Positions 23,834 through 30,786 of a DNA stretch of 30,786 nt are shown in pieces (within the stretch, counting starts at the first letter, position 1; every line of letters starts with the position of its first letter). The position numbers and the translations under genes are program-made. A model generated the notes under the pieces. That model ran no database searches, was not told the DNA's origin, and saw nothing but the letters and a program-made list of their open reading frames with translations. This DNA is from SM1-73 sp964588305 (lineage in GTDB: Bacteria > Zixibacteria > MSB-5A5 > SM1-73). The stretch covers positions 1 through 30,786 of the forward strand of contig CAZPOP010000030.1 in assembly GCA_964588305.1 (NCBI GenBank), given 5' to 3'.

Positions 23834-23895
23834 AAGAAAATCGTCATAATAGAACTTTTAATATCTTTGTAAAAATCGTATCGGAAGGAGGAGGG

Positions 23896-24666
23896 ATGGA
23901 ATTTAAGAATATTATTGTAGAAACAAAGGACAAAGTCGGAATTATCAGAATGAATCGCCCGAATGCTCTGAATGCTCTCAACACTGAGACCCTGCAGGAG
24001 CTTTCCAAAGCCATTTCCGATCTTAATGAATCTGACCAGGTGAGAGTGGTCATTATCACCGGTGAGGGAAAAGCTTTTGTGGCAGGGGCGGATATAGCCG
24101 AGATGAAGGATATGTCCCGGGATGAAGCCCAAGCGTTTTCCCAGAAGGGTCAAAAAGTGTTTGATCTTATCGCTAAAACAGAGAAGCCGGTCATTGCTGG
24201 TATCAATGGTTTCGCCTTAGGAGGGGGGTGTGAGCTGGCGCTTGCCTGTGACATAAGAATAGCCTCAGACAAAGCCAAGTTTGGTCAACCAGAGGTTAAT
24301 CTGGGAGTCATTCCCGGCTTTGCCGGCACACAAAGGTTATCCAGATTGGTAGGGTTGGCGAAAGCGAAGGAGATGATCTTCACCGGCGATATGGTCGATG
24401 CCCAGGCAGCCCACTCTATGGGCTTGGTCAATCAGGTGGTTCCGGGAGATCAAGTCATGAATGTCTCTATGGAGTTGGCAAATAAGATCGCCTCTAAAGG
24501 ACCCACCGCGGTCAAGCTCTCAAAAAAGGTGATAGACCAGGGGATTCAAAGAAGTCTTGATGACGGCAGCGCCTTGGAGCGCAACTGGTTCGCGGAGTGC
24601 TTTGCCAGCGGAGAAGCCAAAGAGGGTATGACAGCTTTTTTGGAAAAGAGAAAACCGAATTGGTAA
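23896..24666 (+). CDS. Enoyl-CoA hydratase (crotonase)
   Basis: A 256-residue member of the crotonase family, hydrating trans-2-enoyl-CoA to 3-hydroxyacyl-CoA. Features: FVAGADIAEM (61-70) and FALGGGCELA (107-115) form the oxyanion region; both catalytic glutamates are present, Glu113 (GGCEL) and Glu133 (GQPEVNLG). PGFAGTQRLSRLVG follows. Start ATG 23896 is chosen because AGGAGGAGGG lies immediately before it; an upstream in-frame ATG at 23827 begins inside the palindrome and is unlikely. It supplies the hydratase step between the acyl-CoA dehydrogenases and the 3-hydroxyacyl-CoA dehydrogenase. Confidence 0.94.
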   Translation: MEFKNIIVETKDKVGIIRMNRPNALNALNTETLQELSKAISDLNESDQVRVVIITGEGKAFVAGADIAEMKDMSRDEAQAFSQKGQKVFDLIAKTEKPVIAGINGFALGGGCELALACDIRIASDKAKFGQPEVNLGVIPGFAGTQRLSRLVGLAKAKEMIFTGDMVDAQAAHSMGLVNQVVPGDQVMNVSMELANKIASKGPTAVKLSKKVIDQGIQRSLDDGSALERNWFAECFASGEAKEGMTAFLEKRKPNW

Positions 24667-24673
24667 ACTCCTC

Positions 24674-24742
24674 TGGAGTGTCAAGCTTCAGCTTGACCCA
24701 AGAAAAAATAGATTTGCGGCACGGCTGAATCCGTGCACTCCA
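24674..24742. repeat. Inverted-repeat element with internal hairpins
   Basis: TGGAGTG at 24674-24680 is inverted as CACTCCA at 24736-24742. Inside lie GTCAAGCT-TC-AGCTTGAC (24680-24697) and GCACGG-CTGAAT-CCGTGC. It fills the gap before the leucine-dehydrogenase-like gene and ends 30 bp before its ATG, which has no recognisable ribosome-binding site. Confidence 0.65.
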
Positions 24743-24772
24743 ATCTGTTCAATTTGTTGGGAATCGTCTCTA

Positions 24773-25837
24773 ATGCAGATATTTAGTTCGTTAGCAGAAG
24801 GCGAGCACGAGCAGGTAGTGTTCTGGTCGGATGCGGTCGCCCATCTTAGATCGATTATCGCCATCCACGACACCACCCTAGGTCCTGCCATTGGCGGCGT
24901 GCGGATGTTTCCCTACAAATCCGAAGAAGAAGCGTTAAAAGACGTTCTCTTGCTGTCCCGAAGCATGACTTACAAGGCAGCGGCAGCGGGCATCAATCTG
25001 GGTGGTGGTCAGGGGGTGATCATTGGGGACCCAAGTGAGGACAAGAATGAATTGGCTTTAAGATCGTTTGGCCGGTTTGTTCAAAGCCTAAATGGTCGGT
25101 TTGTCACCGCCGAGGATGCCGGAACCACGGTGGAAGACATGGAGATCGTTCGATATGAGACAGAATACGTCACAGGCCTGTCGGCTGCTTTAGGGGGAGG
25201 TGGAGATCCGGGACCGGTAACGGCCATCGGTCTGATGCACGGGCTTCTAGCCTGCGTGGAGAAGGCCTTTCGTAAGAAAACGCTGGAGGGGGTCTCGGTG
25301 GCCATCCAGGGATTGGGAAATGTGGGATTCAATCTGGCAGATATGCTGTGTAAGCAAAAATGCAAACTGTTTGTAGCCGACACTGACCGCAAGAAAGTCA
25401 AAGAAGCAAAGGAGAGGTTCTCTGCCGAGACCATTCTTTCTGAAGAAGTTTACGATGCCGAAGTGGATGTTTTCTCTCCGAACGCTTTGGGAGGCATCCT
25501 TAACGATGATACCATCGACAGGCTGAAAGTGAAGATAGTGGCGGGCGCTGCTAATAATCAACTGGAGGATGACAGGCATGGAGATGCCTTGCATAAGAGA
25601 GGCATCCTCTACGCCCCGGATTTCGTCATCGGCGCTGGTGGGTTAATCAACGTGGTAAACGAGCTGAAGGGATACCACCGCAATAGAGCCATAGAGCAGG
25701 CAAAAGGAATCTACCAGATTCTATCCAGAGTGTTGGATAGATCCGAAAAGGAAGACATTCCCACCTATAAAGCGGCCAATCTTCTGGCGGAGGAAAGAAT
25801 CACTCAGGTTAAAAAGTTTAAGCAGAGGCATGAGTAA
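24773..25837 (+). CDS. Leucine-dehydrogenase-like protein lacking catalytic Lys80
   Basis: A 354-residue member of the Glu/Leu/Phe/Val dehydrogenase family, closest in pattern and length to leucine dehydrogenase, which deaminates branched-chain amino acids to 2-keto acids with NAD+. Residue numbering matches the Bacillus enzyme: GGVRM at 41-45, substrate-binding Lys68 in MTYKAAAAG, Asp115 in TAEDAGTT, Rossmann motif GLGNVG near residue 182, GGLINV near 288. The catalytic Lys80, normally in GGGK, is Gln here (GGGQG; codon CAG). The enzyme may be inactive, altered, or the base may be a sequence error. Adjacency to butyrate kinase matches the order bcd-buk of the Bacillus branched-chain operon. 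No ribosome-binding site is evident. Confidence 0.85.
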   Translation: MQIFSSLAEGEHEQVVFWSDAVAHLRSIIAIHDTTLGPAIGGVRMFPYKSEEEALKDVLLLSRSMTYKAAAAGINLGGGQGVIIGDPSEDKNELALRSFGRFVQSLNGRFVTAEDAGTTVEDMEIVRYETEYVTGLSAALGGGGDPGPVTAIGLMHGLLACVEKAFRKKTLEGVSVAIQGLGNVGFNLADMLCKQKCKLFVADTDRKKVKEAKERFSAETILSEEVYDAEVDVFSPNALGGILNDDTIDRLKVKIVAGAANNQLEDDRHGDALHKRGILYAPDFVIGAGGLINVVNELKGYHRNRAIEQAKGIYQILSRVLDRSEKEDIPTYKAANLLAEERITQVKKFKQRHE

Positions 25838-25959
25838 GTATCCAGTAGGCAGTACTCCGCAGGCAGACTGAACATTGCTCAAACCGGTAAGCATTTTCAT
25901 CGTTTTGGAGTGTGCTCAATTTAAATGTTAGACTGTTATGAGTTCTCTGACTTCGCGTA

Positions 25960-25980
25960 GCCAAGCCTTCATGGCTTGGC
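25960..25980 (+). terminator. Hairpin, possible weak terminator
   Basis: Stem GCCAAGCC / GGCTTGGC around TTCAT, followed by GATTTTG. The T-run is short, so termination is uncertain; it lies in the 217-bp gap between the dehydrogenase-like gene and butyrate kinase. Confidence 0.45.
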
Positions 25981-26054
25981 GATTTTGACCCTTCTTGCCG
26001 ATCGGTGTGCAACCCTTCAAGACGAGCCGTTGTCCAAACTGAAAGAAATCTTCT

Positions 26055-27122
26055 ATGATTCACAAAATCCTAAGCATCAACCCAGGTGCCACCTCGACCA
26101 GGGTGGCTTTGTATCAGGGTGCAAAACCGATAAAGGTCGAAGCAATTAGACATTCAGCTGATGACCTTTCCGACTTCAAGCATACCCTGGATCAGCTTGA
26201 ATACAGACTAGGATTGATTCTTGAATTTCTGCAGAGGAATCATGTGAAGGTAGGTGATCTCTCCGCCGTGGTGGGCAGGGGAGGGCCTTTCAAACCTTTG
26301 GAAAGTGGCACTTACACCGTCAGCGAGAAAATGCTCTCCGACATAAAAGCAGGCAAGGTTCAGGCGGATCATCCTTCCAATTTGGGTGCTTTGATCGCTC
26401 ATGAAATCACCAAAGATACAGACGTTCCCGCATTCATAGTCGATCCCGTCTCGGTGGATGAGTTCCCTCCGGTTGCTCGAATCTCCGGTCTGCCTGAACT
26501 GGAAAGAAGAAGCCTTTCTCACGCTTTGAATATCAAAATGGTTGCCAGAAAGGCCGCCTCCCAATTAGGAAAGAAGTACGAAGAGTTGAATTTGATCATA
26601 GTCCACCTGGGTTCGGGGATAAGCGTCAGCTCGCATCTTAAGGGAAGGATGATTGACGTAAATAATGCCAACGACATGGGGCCTTTTTCTCCACAGCGAG
26701 CCGGAGCTTTGCCGGCTACCGGTCTTGCCAAGCTTTGTTTCTCCGGAAAATACACTCAGCCCGAGATGTATAGTCTCCTGACCAAAAAGGGAGGTCTTCT
26801 GGCTTATCTGGGAACGGACAACGTGGAAGAGGTGGAGAAAAGAATCGATCAGGGTGACCAGAAAGCGAAACTAGTTTATGAAGCCATGGTCTATCAGATT
26901 GCCAAGGAGATCGGGGCCATGGCCACGACTCTGGATGGAAAGGTGGACGCCGTAGTTCTCACCGGCGGAATAGCCAATTCCAAGAGATTGGTCGATCTCA
27001 TCACCGATAAGGTGAAGTTCATCGCCGAGATAATGGTCTTTCCCGGTGAGGATGAGATGGAAGCTTTGAGCTTAGGCGCTTTGAGAGTTATTTCAGGCGA
27101 AGAATCAGCCAAAGAATATTAA
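26055..27122 (+). CDS. buk: Butyrate kinase
   Basis: A 355-residue acetokinase-family enzyme converting butyryl or branched acyl phosphate plus ADP to the acid and ATP. Motifs: SINPGATSTRVAL (residues 8-20), GRGGPFKPLESGTY near 75, HPSNLGALIA near 111, VHLGSGISVSSH near 184, GPFSPQRAGALP near 212, and VLTGGIANS near 302. Length and order match bacterial Buk. Phosphotransbutyrylase, the usual partner, is not in this window. It is the last gene of the acyl-CoA block and would recover ATP from short or branched acyl-CoA. Confidence 0.95.
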   Translation: MIHKILSINPGATSTRVALYQGAKPIKVEAIRHSADDLSDFKHTLDQLEYRLGLILEFLQRNHVKVGDLSAVVGRGGPFKPLESGTYTVSEKMLSDIKAGKVQADHPSNLGALIAHEITKDTDVPAFIVDPVSVDEFPPVARISGLPELERRSLSHALNIKMVARKAASQLGKKYEELNLIIVHLGSGISVSSHLKGRMIDVNNANDMGPFSPQRAGALPATGLAKLCFSGKYTQPEMYSLLTKKGGLLAYLGTDNVEEVEKRIDQGDQKAKLVYEAMVYQIAKEIGAMATTLDGKVDAVVLTGGIANSKRLVDLITDKVKFIAEIMVFPGEDEMEALSLGALRVISGEESAKEY

Positions 27123-27220
27123 CTTTTCCTTCATATAACTCCCGCAACTTTCTTCTCTCCATAGCCTTACCGACCACCAAACTGAGAGCCAGATTTTCTT
27201 GGTGTTTCTCTCTTTTTATC

Positions 27221-27249
27221 TTGATTTTTTCGGGTGTTTAGCCTATAAT
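27221..27249 (+). promoter_or_regulatory. Strong sigma-70 promoter
   Basis: TTGATT (27221-27226), a 17-bp spacer and TATAAT (27244-27249). The predicted start near 27256 leaves an unusually long leader of about 245 nt before the large dockerin protein. Confidence 0.8.
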
Positions 27250-27255
27250 AGTATT

Positions 27256-27502
27256 GTAATCACATTGAACAGAGAGGAACACCCCGGATTTTGTCTGACT
27301 GAAACGGTTTCTGTGTTCCGCAACCGGATGGTTCTGACATTAAGATTCCTCCTGGTTTGCCACGGATGTGATCGCCGGGGGGGCGATATATGGTAGCTAG
27401 CAGGAAATACGCTATCAACGAGAGGCGATGCAGCGTTCACTGAAAACCGTTAACCAGTTTTCTGGTCGCCCGAACCATGCGGTTCAGGCCAAGGAGGGAG
27501 AG
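27256..27502 (+). promoter_or_regulatory. Structured 5' leader of the large secreted protein
   Basis: The leader contains several hairpins in order: GGAACAC / GTGTTCC (27276-27319), ATCGCC / GGCGAT around a G-run (27371-27387), GAAAAC / GTTTTC (27442-27462) and GAACC / GGTTC (27472-27485), the last directly before AAGGAGG. It does not match the cyclic-di-GMP, cobalamin, TPP, SAM, glycine or fluoride riboswitch cores as far as they can be read by eye. It may be a cis-regulatory RNA. Confidence 0.4.
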
Positions 27503-30500
27503 ATGAAAACCAGAACATTTATAGTTTTGGTGTTGGCTATGCTTGTGCTGGCAATCTCGTCTGGCGATGTATACGCGGCAGAGGGGCAATCCGGCAAGAG
27601 GGTTGCCGCTTCAGGTAAAAAAACCTACCAGAGTGCTTGTGAGGGCATTAATCCCGATCCGCAGGTTACAGTTATCCAGCACGATTCGTGGGGCATGACC
27701 TATTATGATGAACAGCAGGTGGGGTCGATGGGTCGGGTGATTGCAGTAGGTCCGGGTGGCCACAGGCATATGGTTTTTCAGGATACGAGAGGGTCTTATG
27801 GCGAAGACAGTGCCAGGTACGTCGCATACAATTGCAAGGACCCACTGAATGAGTGGATAGGTGCAGCCTGGGTGGACGGAGACACAATCCGCAAATCAGG
27901 ATATGCCCAGATCTTGACTATGCACGATGGCAGGGAGGTCATCCTTTATCATTGTGCTGATCAGGATTATTATCCGTACTGGCATACAACTTTAGCCCTG
28001 GCGGATTCCGGCTACATATGCTCAGGCTATTTCAGCAATCTTTACGATCTGCCGGATAGGCATTATGACACACCTCTTGAGGACAGGGGCTGGTGGCCCA
28101 AGGGATGCGTTGTGTACGTTGATTCCGTCGATACGGATTATATCCATGTCGTGACGACGGACAATAAGCTTGGGTATAATAAGGACTTGACCATAGGTTA
28201 TCAGCGCTGTGCGTTTCAGGGTGAGAACCTGGTCTGCCGTTCCCCAGATGGATGGATTTTCATCAGGATTCCCAACACGCCGTACCCCGCACCTCTGGAT
28301 TTAATAATGGTGATTGACACCGTTAAGGCCGTTTCCGCGGTGGCTGTTAGCTCCCCGGTCTCGCACAAAGTTGCAGTTATCTACGCCAAACACCGTGAAG
28401 ACGGTATCTGGAACAACGATGTCTTCTATATCGAGTCGACGAACAATGGGGAGGATTGGCTGGATGGAAGTCAATGGCCGCCGGTAAAACACAACGTTAG
28501 CGACTATGCCTCCGATGACCGAGAGCGCGCCTACACTGATCTGGCAGCCTGTTATGACTACAACGACAGTTTGCACATCGTCTGGAATGCACACTATTAC
28601 GATTCTGCCGCCGGGCAGGTTAGCTTTGGTGCAGATCTGTATCACTGGAGCAAGGCTTCAGGAATATCCCTTGTTGCTACTGCCTACCCGCAGGGTACCG
28701 ACCTTCCCCCGAAGGAACACGGCTGGTCCTATGCAGTTCCGCCTCCGTATTATGACACCAAGCCGGGTTTTTGGCATAGGAGCGTGTGCAAACCCAGCAT
28801 CTCTGCTCAAGACCCCATCCATCACCCGGGAGGTGATCCGGATTCGGTTTATCTCTTCTGCACCTGGACCCAGTTTGTTCCGGGAGACACATCTGCACAG
28901 GGATGGGGCAATGGAGATGTCTATGCTACCGTCTCCCATGACGGCGGGATGCTTTGGGGGTTGGGCTACAATCTGACCAATACGCAGACTCCAGGCTGTG
29001 CTGCGGGCGAGTGTTTGAGCGAACATTGGTCATCCCTGGCAGAGAACCTGTATGATGGGGATTTACACCTGGCCTATGTTTGCGATCGGGATGGTGGGGC
29101 AGCAGTTCAGGGTGAAGGAGACTGGACTGACAATGATATGATGTATCTACACGCCGAGCAGTTGCCGCTTGAGACTCACTGCGGGATATCTTACACCCTG
29201 GTCGATCCCGTATCTCTTACCGTACCTCCGATCAAGGTTTCGCCAGACAAGGACGTGAGGCTGATCACTTTTGACATTCATGGGCTGTATAATCTGGGAG
29301 GAAACTTCACCGTCACCAGCAATCATGGAAGCGTCCAAATCACGGGCAACGCCAGCGGCTACCTCTCGCCGGGTGAAGCCAAGACGGTGGAGGCGGTCAT
29401 ACTCTGCTCGGCTGAGGGGTTCATCAACGCCACCGTAACCATCACCGGATGCATAGGGACCGAAGATGAAACAACTATTGACATACCTCTATATGCGGTG
29501 TGCAGCAATGATTACTATGAGTGTCCCCGCGATGAAGCCACCTTCCTTCTGAAGAACAACGGTAAGCTTGGGCTGTGGGTCTGCTCCAACTCCGGACAGC
29601 AGGTATGGCATAGGTGGATTCAACCTGAGGAGAACCAACAGGTGATCTTCGCTGGCGGTACGTTTGTGGCCACCATTCCAGCAGACGACCCCAGCGATAC
29701 CGTGATCGGGAGGCAGGATTACTCCGATGTTTACACCGGAGCAAGAGACACCATCAACCGTTATTGTGGCGAGTGGAATAGATTCGAGCCCGGCTGTCTT
29801 GTCCAGAAGATTCACGTTGAGAACACCTACATCTGGAAGACCCGCTTTCCGGATGCCCTCAGGTGGTACTGGATTGATATCTACAAGCAGATCTTCATAT
29901 TCCACGACGATCCGGAGGGCGGCAGTTGTCCTGATTGGAGGAAGGACATAATCGTCAAGTATATCTGGATAAAGTTCAGTCGCCCGCCTTTATGGTGGCC
30001 TGATCCGGGAGAATATCTAGGACACGGCGACATCTATTTGGGGCATTATGCCGACGTTGATGCTCCCTTTGATGAAGGCTGTGTTGGCTGTAACACGGCG
30101 GGATATGATGAGGTCCGCGAGATGGTATGGCTGCATGGTTTCTACAACGATACCTTACCTGAGGGACACCCCGAATACGAGGACTTCTACGTTGGATTGG
30201 CTTTCACCGATCCATCGGGAGTAGTGGTGGAACCATTAGGAATGCAATGCGTGCGCAACGACAGCTTCCTCTATCCGCAGGAAGGCTGGGGCTGGAAGAC
30301 GGATCAATTCTACGATCTGATAACCACTCCGGGTGAGAACATCCATGATCCGGATTCAGTGGTAGACCGCACTGTGGTCTTGACCTCCGGAATGATTCTA
30401 GCGGACCCTGATAGCACCTTCGAGGCCGAATACATCCTGATTGAAACCGCTGTTCAGGGCGCTTCTGGGGCTGGTCTGCAAGAGCTGCAGGCTGAAGCCG

Positions 30501-30786
30501 ACCTGGCCAGAAGCACCATGATACCTGAGCTGGATGGTTACGGGTTGTTCAACAAGTACTGGATACCTCCGATCTGTGGAGACATCAACTTGGATGGCGA
30601 GGTGTGCTTCGCAGGAGGAGATATCATCGCGCTGATCAACTATCTGTTCTTGGGTTGCTACCCACTTCCCTGGCCCATGGAATGCCGGGCAGACGTCACC
30701 GGGAATGGTGTTATAGACTCCGGGGACATCGTTAAGCTGATCGGCTATTGTTTCCTGGGCGAGTCGGCTCTCCAGTGCCCGGATCA
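27503..30786 (+). CDS. Large secreted protein with C-terminal dockerin (truncated by window end)
   Basis: Read from ATG 27503 (AAGGAGGGAG upstream), the frame stays open for at least 1094 codons to the window edge. A signal peptide covers about residues 1-26 (MKTRTF start, VYAAEG junction). Residues about 50-540 show repeated features of a sialidase/BNR-type beta-propeller: NNGEDW, SHDGGMLWG, HWSSLAENLYDGDLHLAY and many aromatic-Asp turns. Residues about 545-650 look like an Ig-like domain (VSLTVPPIKVSPDKD). Residues 1025-1094 form a dockerin type I pair (GDINLDGEVCFAGGDI, ADVTGNGVIDSGDI). It is rich in Cys. Probably extracellular or surface-attached; substrate unknown. The C terminus should end shortly after 30786. 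Confidence 0.85.
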   Translation, partial: MKTRTFIVLVLAMLVLAISSGDVYAAEGQSGKRVAASGKKTYQSACEGINPDPQVTVIQHDSWGMTYYDEQQVGSMGRVIAVGPGGHRHMVFQDTRGSYGEDSARYVAYNCKDPLNEWIGAAWVDGDTIRKSGYAQILTMHDGREVILYHCADQDYYPYWHTTLALADSGYICSGYFSNLYDLPDRHYDTPLEDRGWWPKGCVVYVDSVDTDYIHVVTTDNKLGYNKDLTIGYQRCAFQGENLVCRSPDGWIFIRIPNTPYPAPLDLIMVIDTVKAVSAVAVSSPVSHKVAVIYAKHREDGIWNNDVFYIESTNNGEDWLDGSQWPPVKHNVSDYASDDRERAYTDLAACYDYNDSLHIVWNAHYYDSAAGQVSFGADLYHWSKASGISLVATAYPQGTDLPPKEHGWSYAVPPPYYDTKPGFWHRSVCKPSISAQDPIHHPGGDPDSVYLFCTWTQFVPGDTSAQGWGNGDVYATVSHDGGMLWGLGYNLTNTQTPGCAAGECLSEHWSSLAENLYDGDLHLAYVCDRDGGAAVQGEGDWTDNDMMYLHAEQLPLETHCGISYTLVDPVSLTVPPIKVSPDKDVRLITFDIHGLYNLGGNFTVTSNHGSVQITGNASGYLSPGEAKTVEAVILCSAEGFINATVTITGCIGTEDETTIDIPLYAVCSNDYYECPRDEATFLLKNNGKLGLWVCSNSGQQVWHRWIQPEENQQVIFAGGTFVATIPADDPSDTVIGRQDYSDVYTGARDTINRYCGEWNRFEPGCLVQKIHVENTYIWKTRFPDALRWYWIDIYKQIFIFHDDPEGGSCPDWRKDIIVKYIWIKFSRPPLWWPDPGEYLGHGDIYLGHYADVDAPFDEGCVGCNTAGYDEVREMVWLHGFYNDTLPEGHPEYEDFYVGLAFTDPSGVVVEPLGMQCVRNDSFLYPQEGWGWKTDQFYDLITTPGENIHDPDSVVDRTVVLTSGMILADPDSTFEAEYILIETAVQGASGAGLQELQAEADLARSTMIPELDGYGLFNKYWIPPICGDINLDGEVCFAGGDIIALINYLFLGCYPLPWPMECRADVTGNGVIDSGDIVKLIGYCFLGESALQCPD

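Noticed and set aside
27256..27502. Cyclic-di-GMP (GEMM-type) riboswitch in the leader
   Set aside because: GGTAGC-like and GCCACGG-like fragments are present but in the wrong order and without the conserved GCAAA and GAAA elements.
28506..28976. Plus- and minus-strand frames of 100-156 codons within the last 3.3 kb
   Set aside because: They are shadows of the long frame from 27503, which has a signal peptide, ribosome-binding site and in-frame dockerin.
1..30786. CRISPR array or integrase-type mobile element
   Set aside because: No regularly spaced direct repeats and no transposase, integrase or recombinase gene were found on either strand.

Overview
This 30.8 kb window comes from a bacterium with an outer membrane. 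It encodes a heptosyltransferase-type glycosyltransferase, a TonB-dependent receptor and two small outer-membrane beta-barrels. It also carries two secreted proteins ending in dockerin-type repeats, a style common in Zixibacteria and other little-cultivated FCB-group or neighbouring candidate phyla. That placement is an inference from gene content and protein style only. Start sites often have AGGAGG-like ribosome-binding sites, and several promoters match the sigma-70 consensus with 17-bp spacers. No rRNA, tRNA, CRISPR array or transposase gene was seen.

Layout. 1-9.3 kb, plus strand: an inverted repeat, two beta-barrel proteins, undecaprenyl-diphosphatase (UppP), a family 9 glycosyltransferase directly abutting a TonB-dependent receptor, an HD-domain hydrolase, a YfiM/DUF2279-like protein, a UMF1-type MFS transporter and a PHP-type metallohydrolase. 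9.5-13.9 kb, minus strand: kptA (RNA 2'-phosphotransferase) with its own promoter, rlmN, a HEPN-like gene cut by an in-frame amber codon, and separately a dockerin protein with two beta-sandwich repeats, a promoter and a terminator. 14.2-17.5 kb, plus strand: an HNH endonuclease, trpS with a predicted Fe-S cysteine motif, a truncated scpA 5' end, a hicBA toxin-antitoxin pair and an intact scpA.

17.6-27.1 kb, plus strand, is a fatty-acid/branched-chain acyl-CoA block: 3-hydroxyacyl-CoA dehydrogenase, SCP-x-like thiolase, two acyl-CoA dehydrogenases, enoyl-CoA hydratase, a leucine-dehydrogenase-like protein and butyrate kinase. Together they could degrade amino-acid- or lipid-derived acyl-CoAs and recover ATP through butyryl phosphate. 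The block is interrupted by a two-gene cassette (small helical protein plus nucleotidyltransferase) bracketed by copies of a 28-nt palindrome. 27.2 kb to the end: a strong promoter, a long hairpin-rich leader, and a very large secreted protein that reads open to the window edge and ends in a dockerin.

The most notable observations are: (a) hicBA sits between an scpA 5' remnant and a complete scpA whose matching region differs almost only at synonymous sites; (b) the nucleotidyltransferase cassette lies exactly between two palindromes; (c) the leucine-dehydrogenase-like protein has Gln in place of catalytic Lys80; (d) a HEPN-like gene carries one in-frame TAG; and (e) several families of short perfect palindromes fill the gaps between genes, one of them lying inside a coding region. 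No complete new system can be demonstrated from sequence alone. The two accessory cassettes and their flanking structures are the best candidates for new biology.
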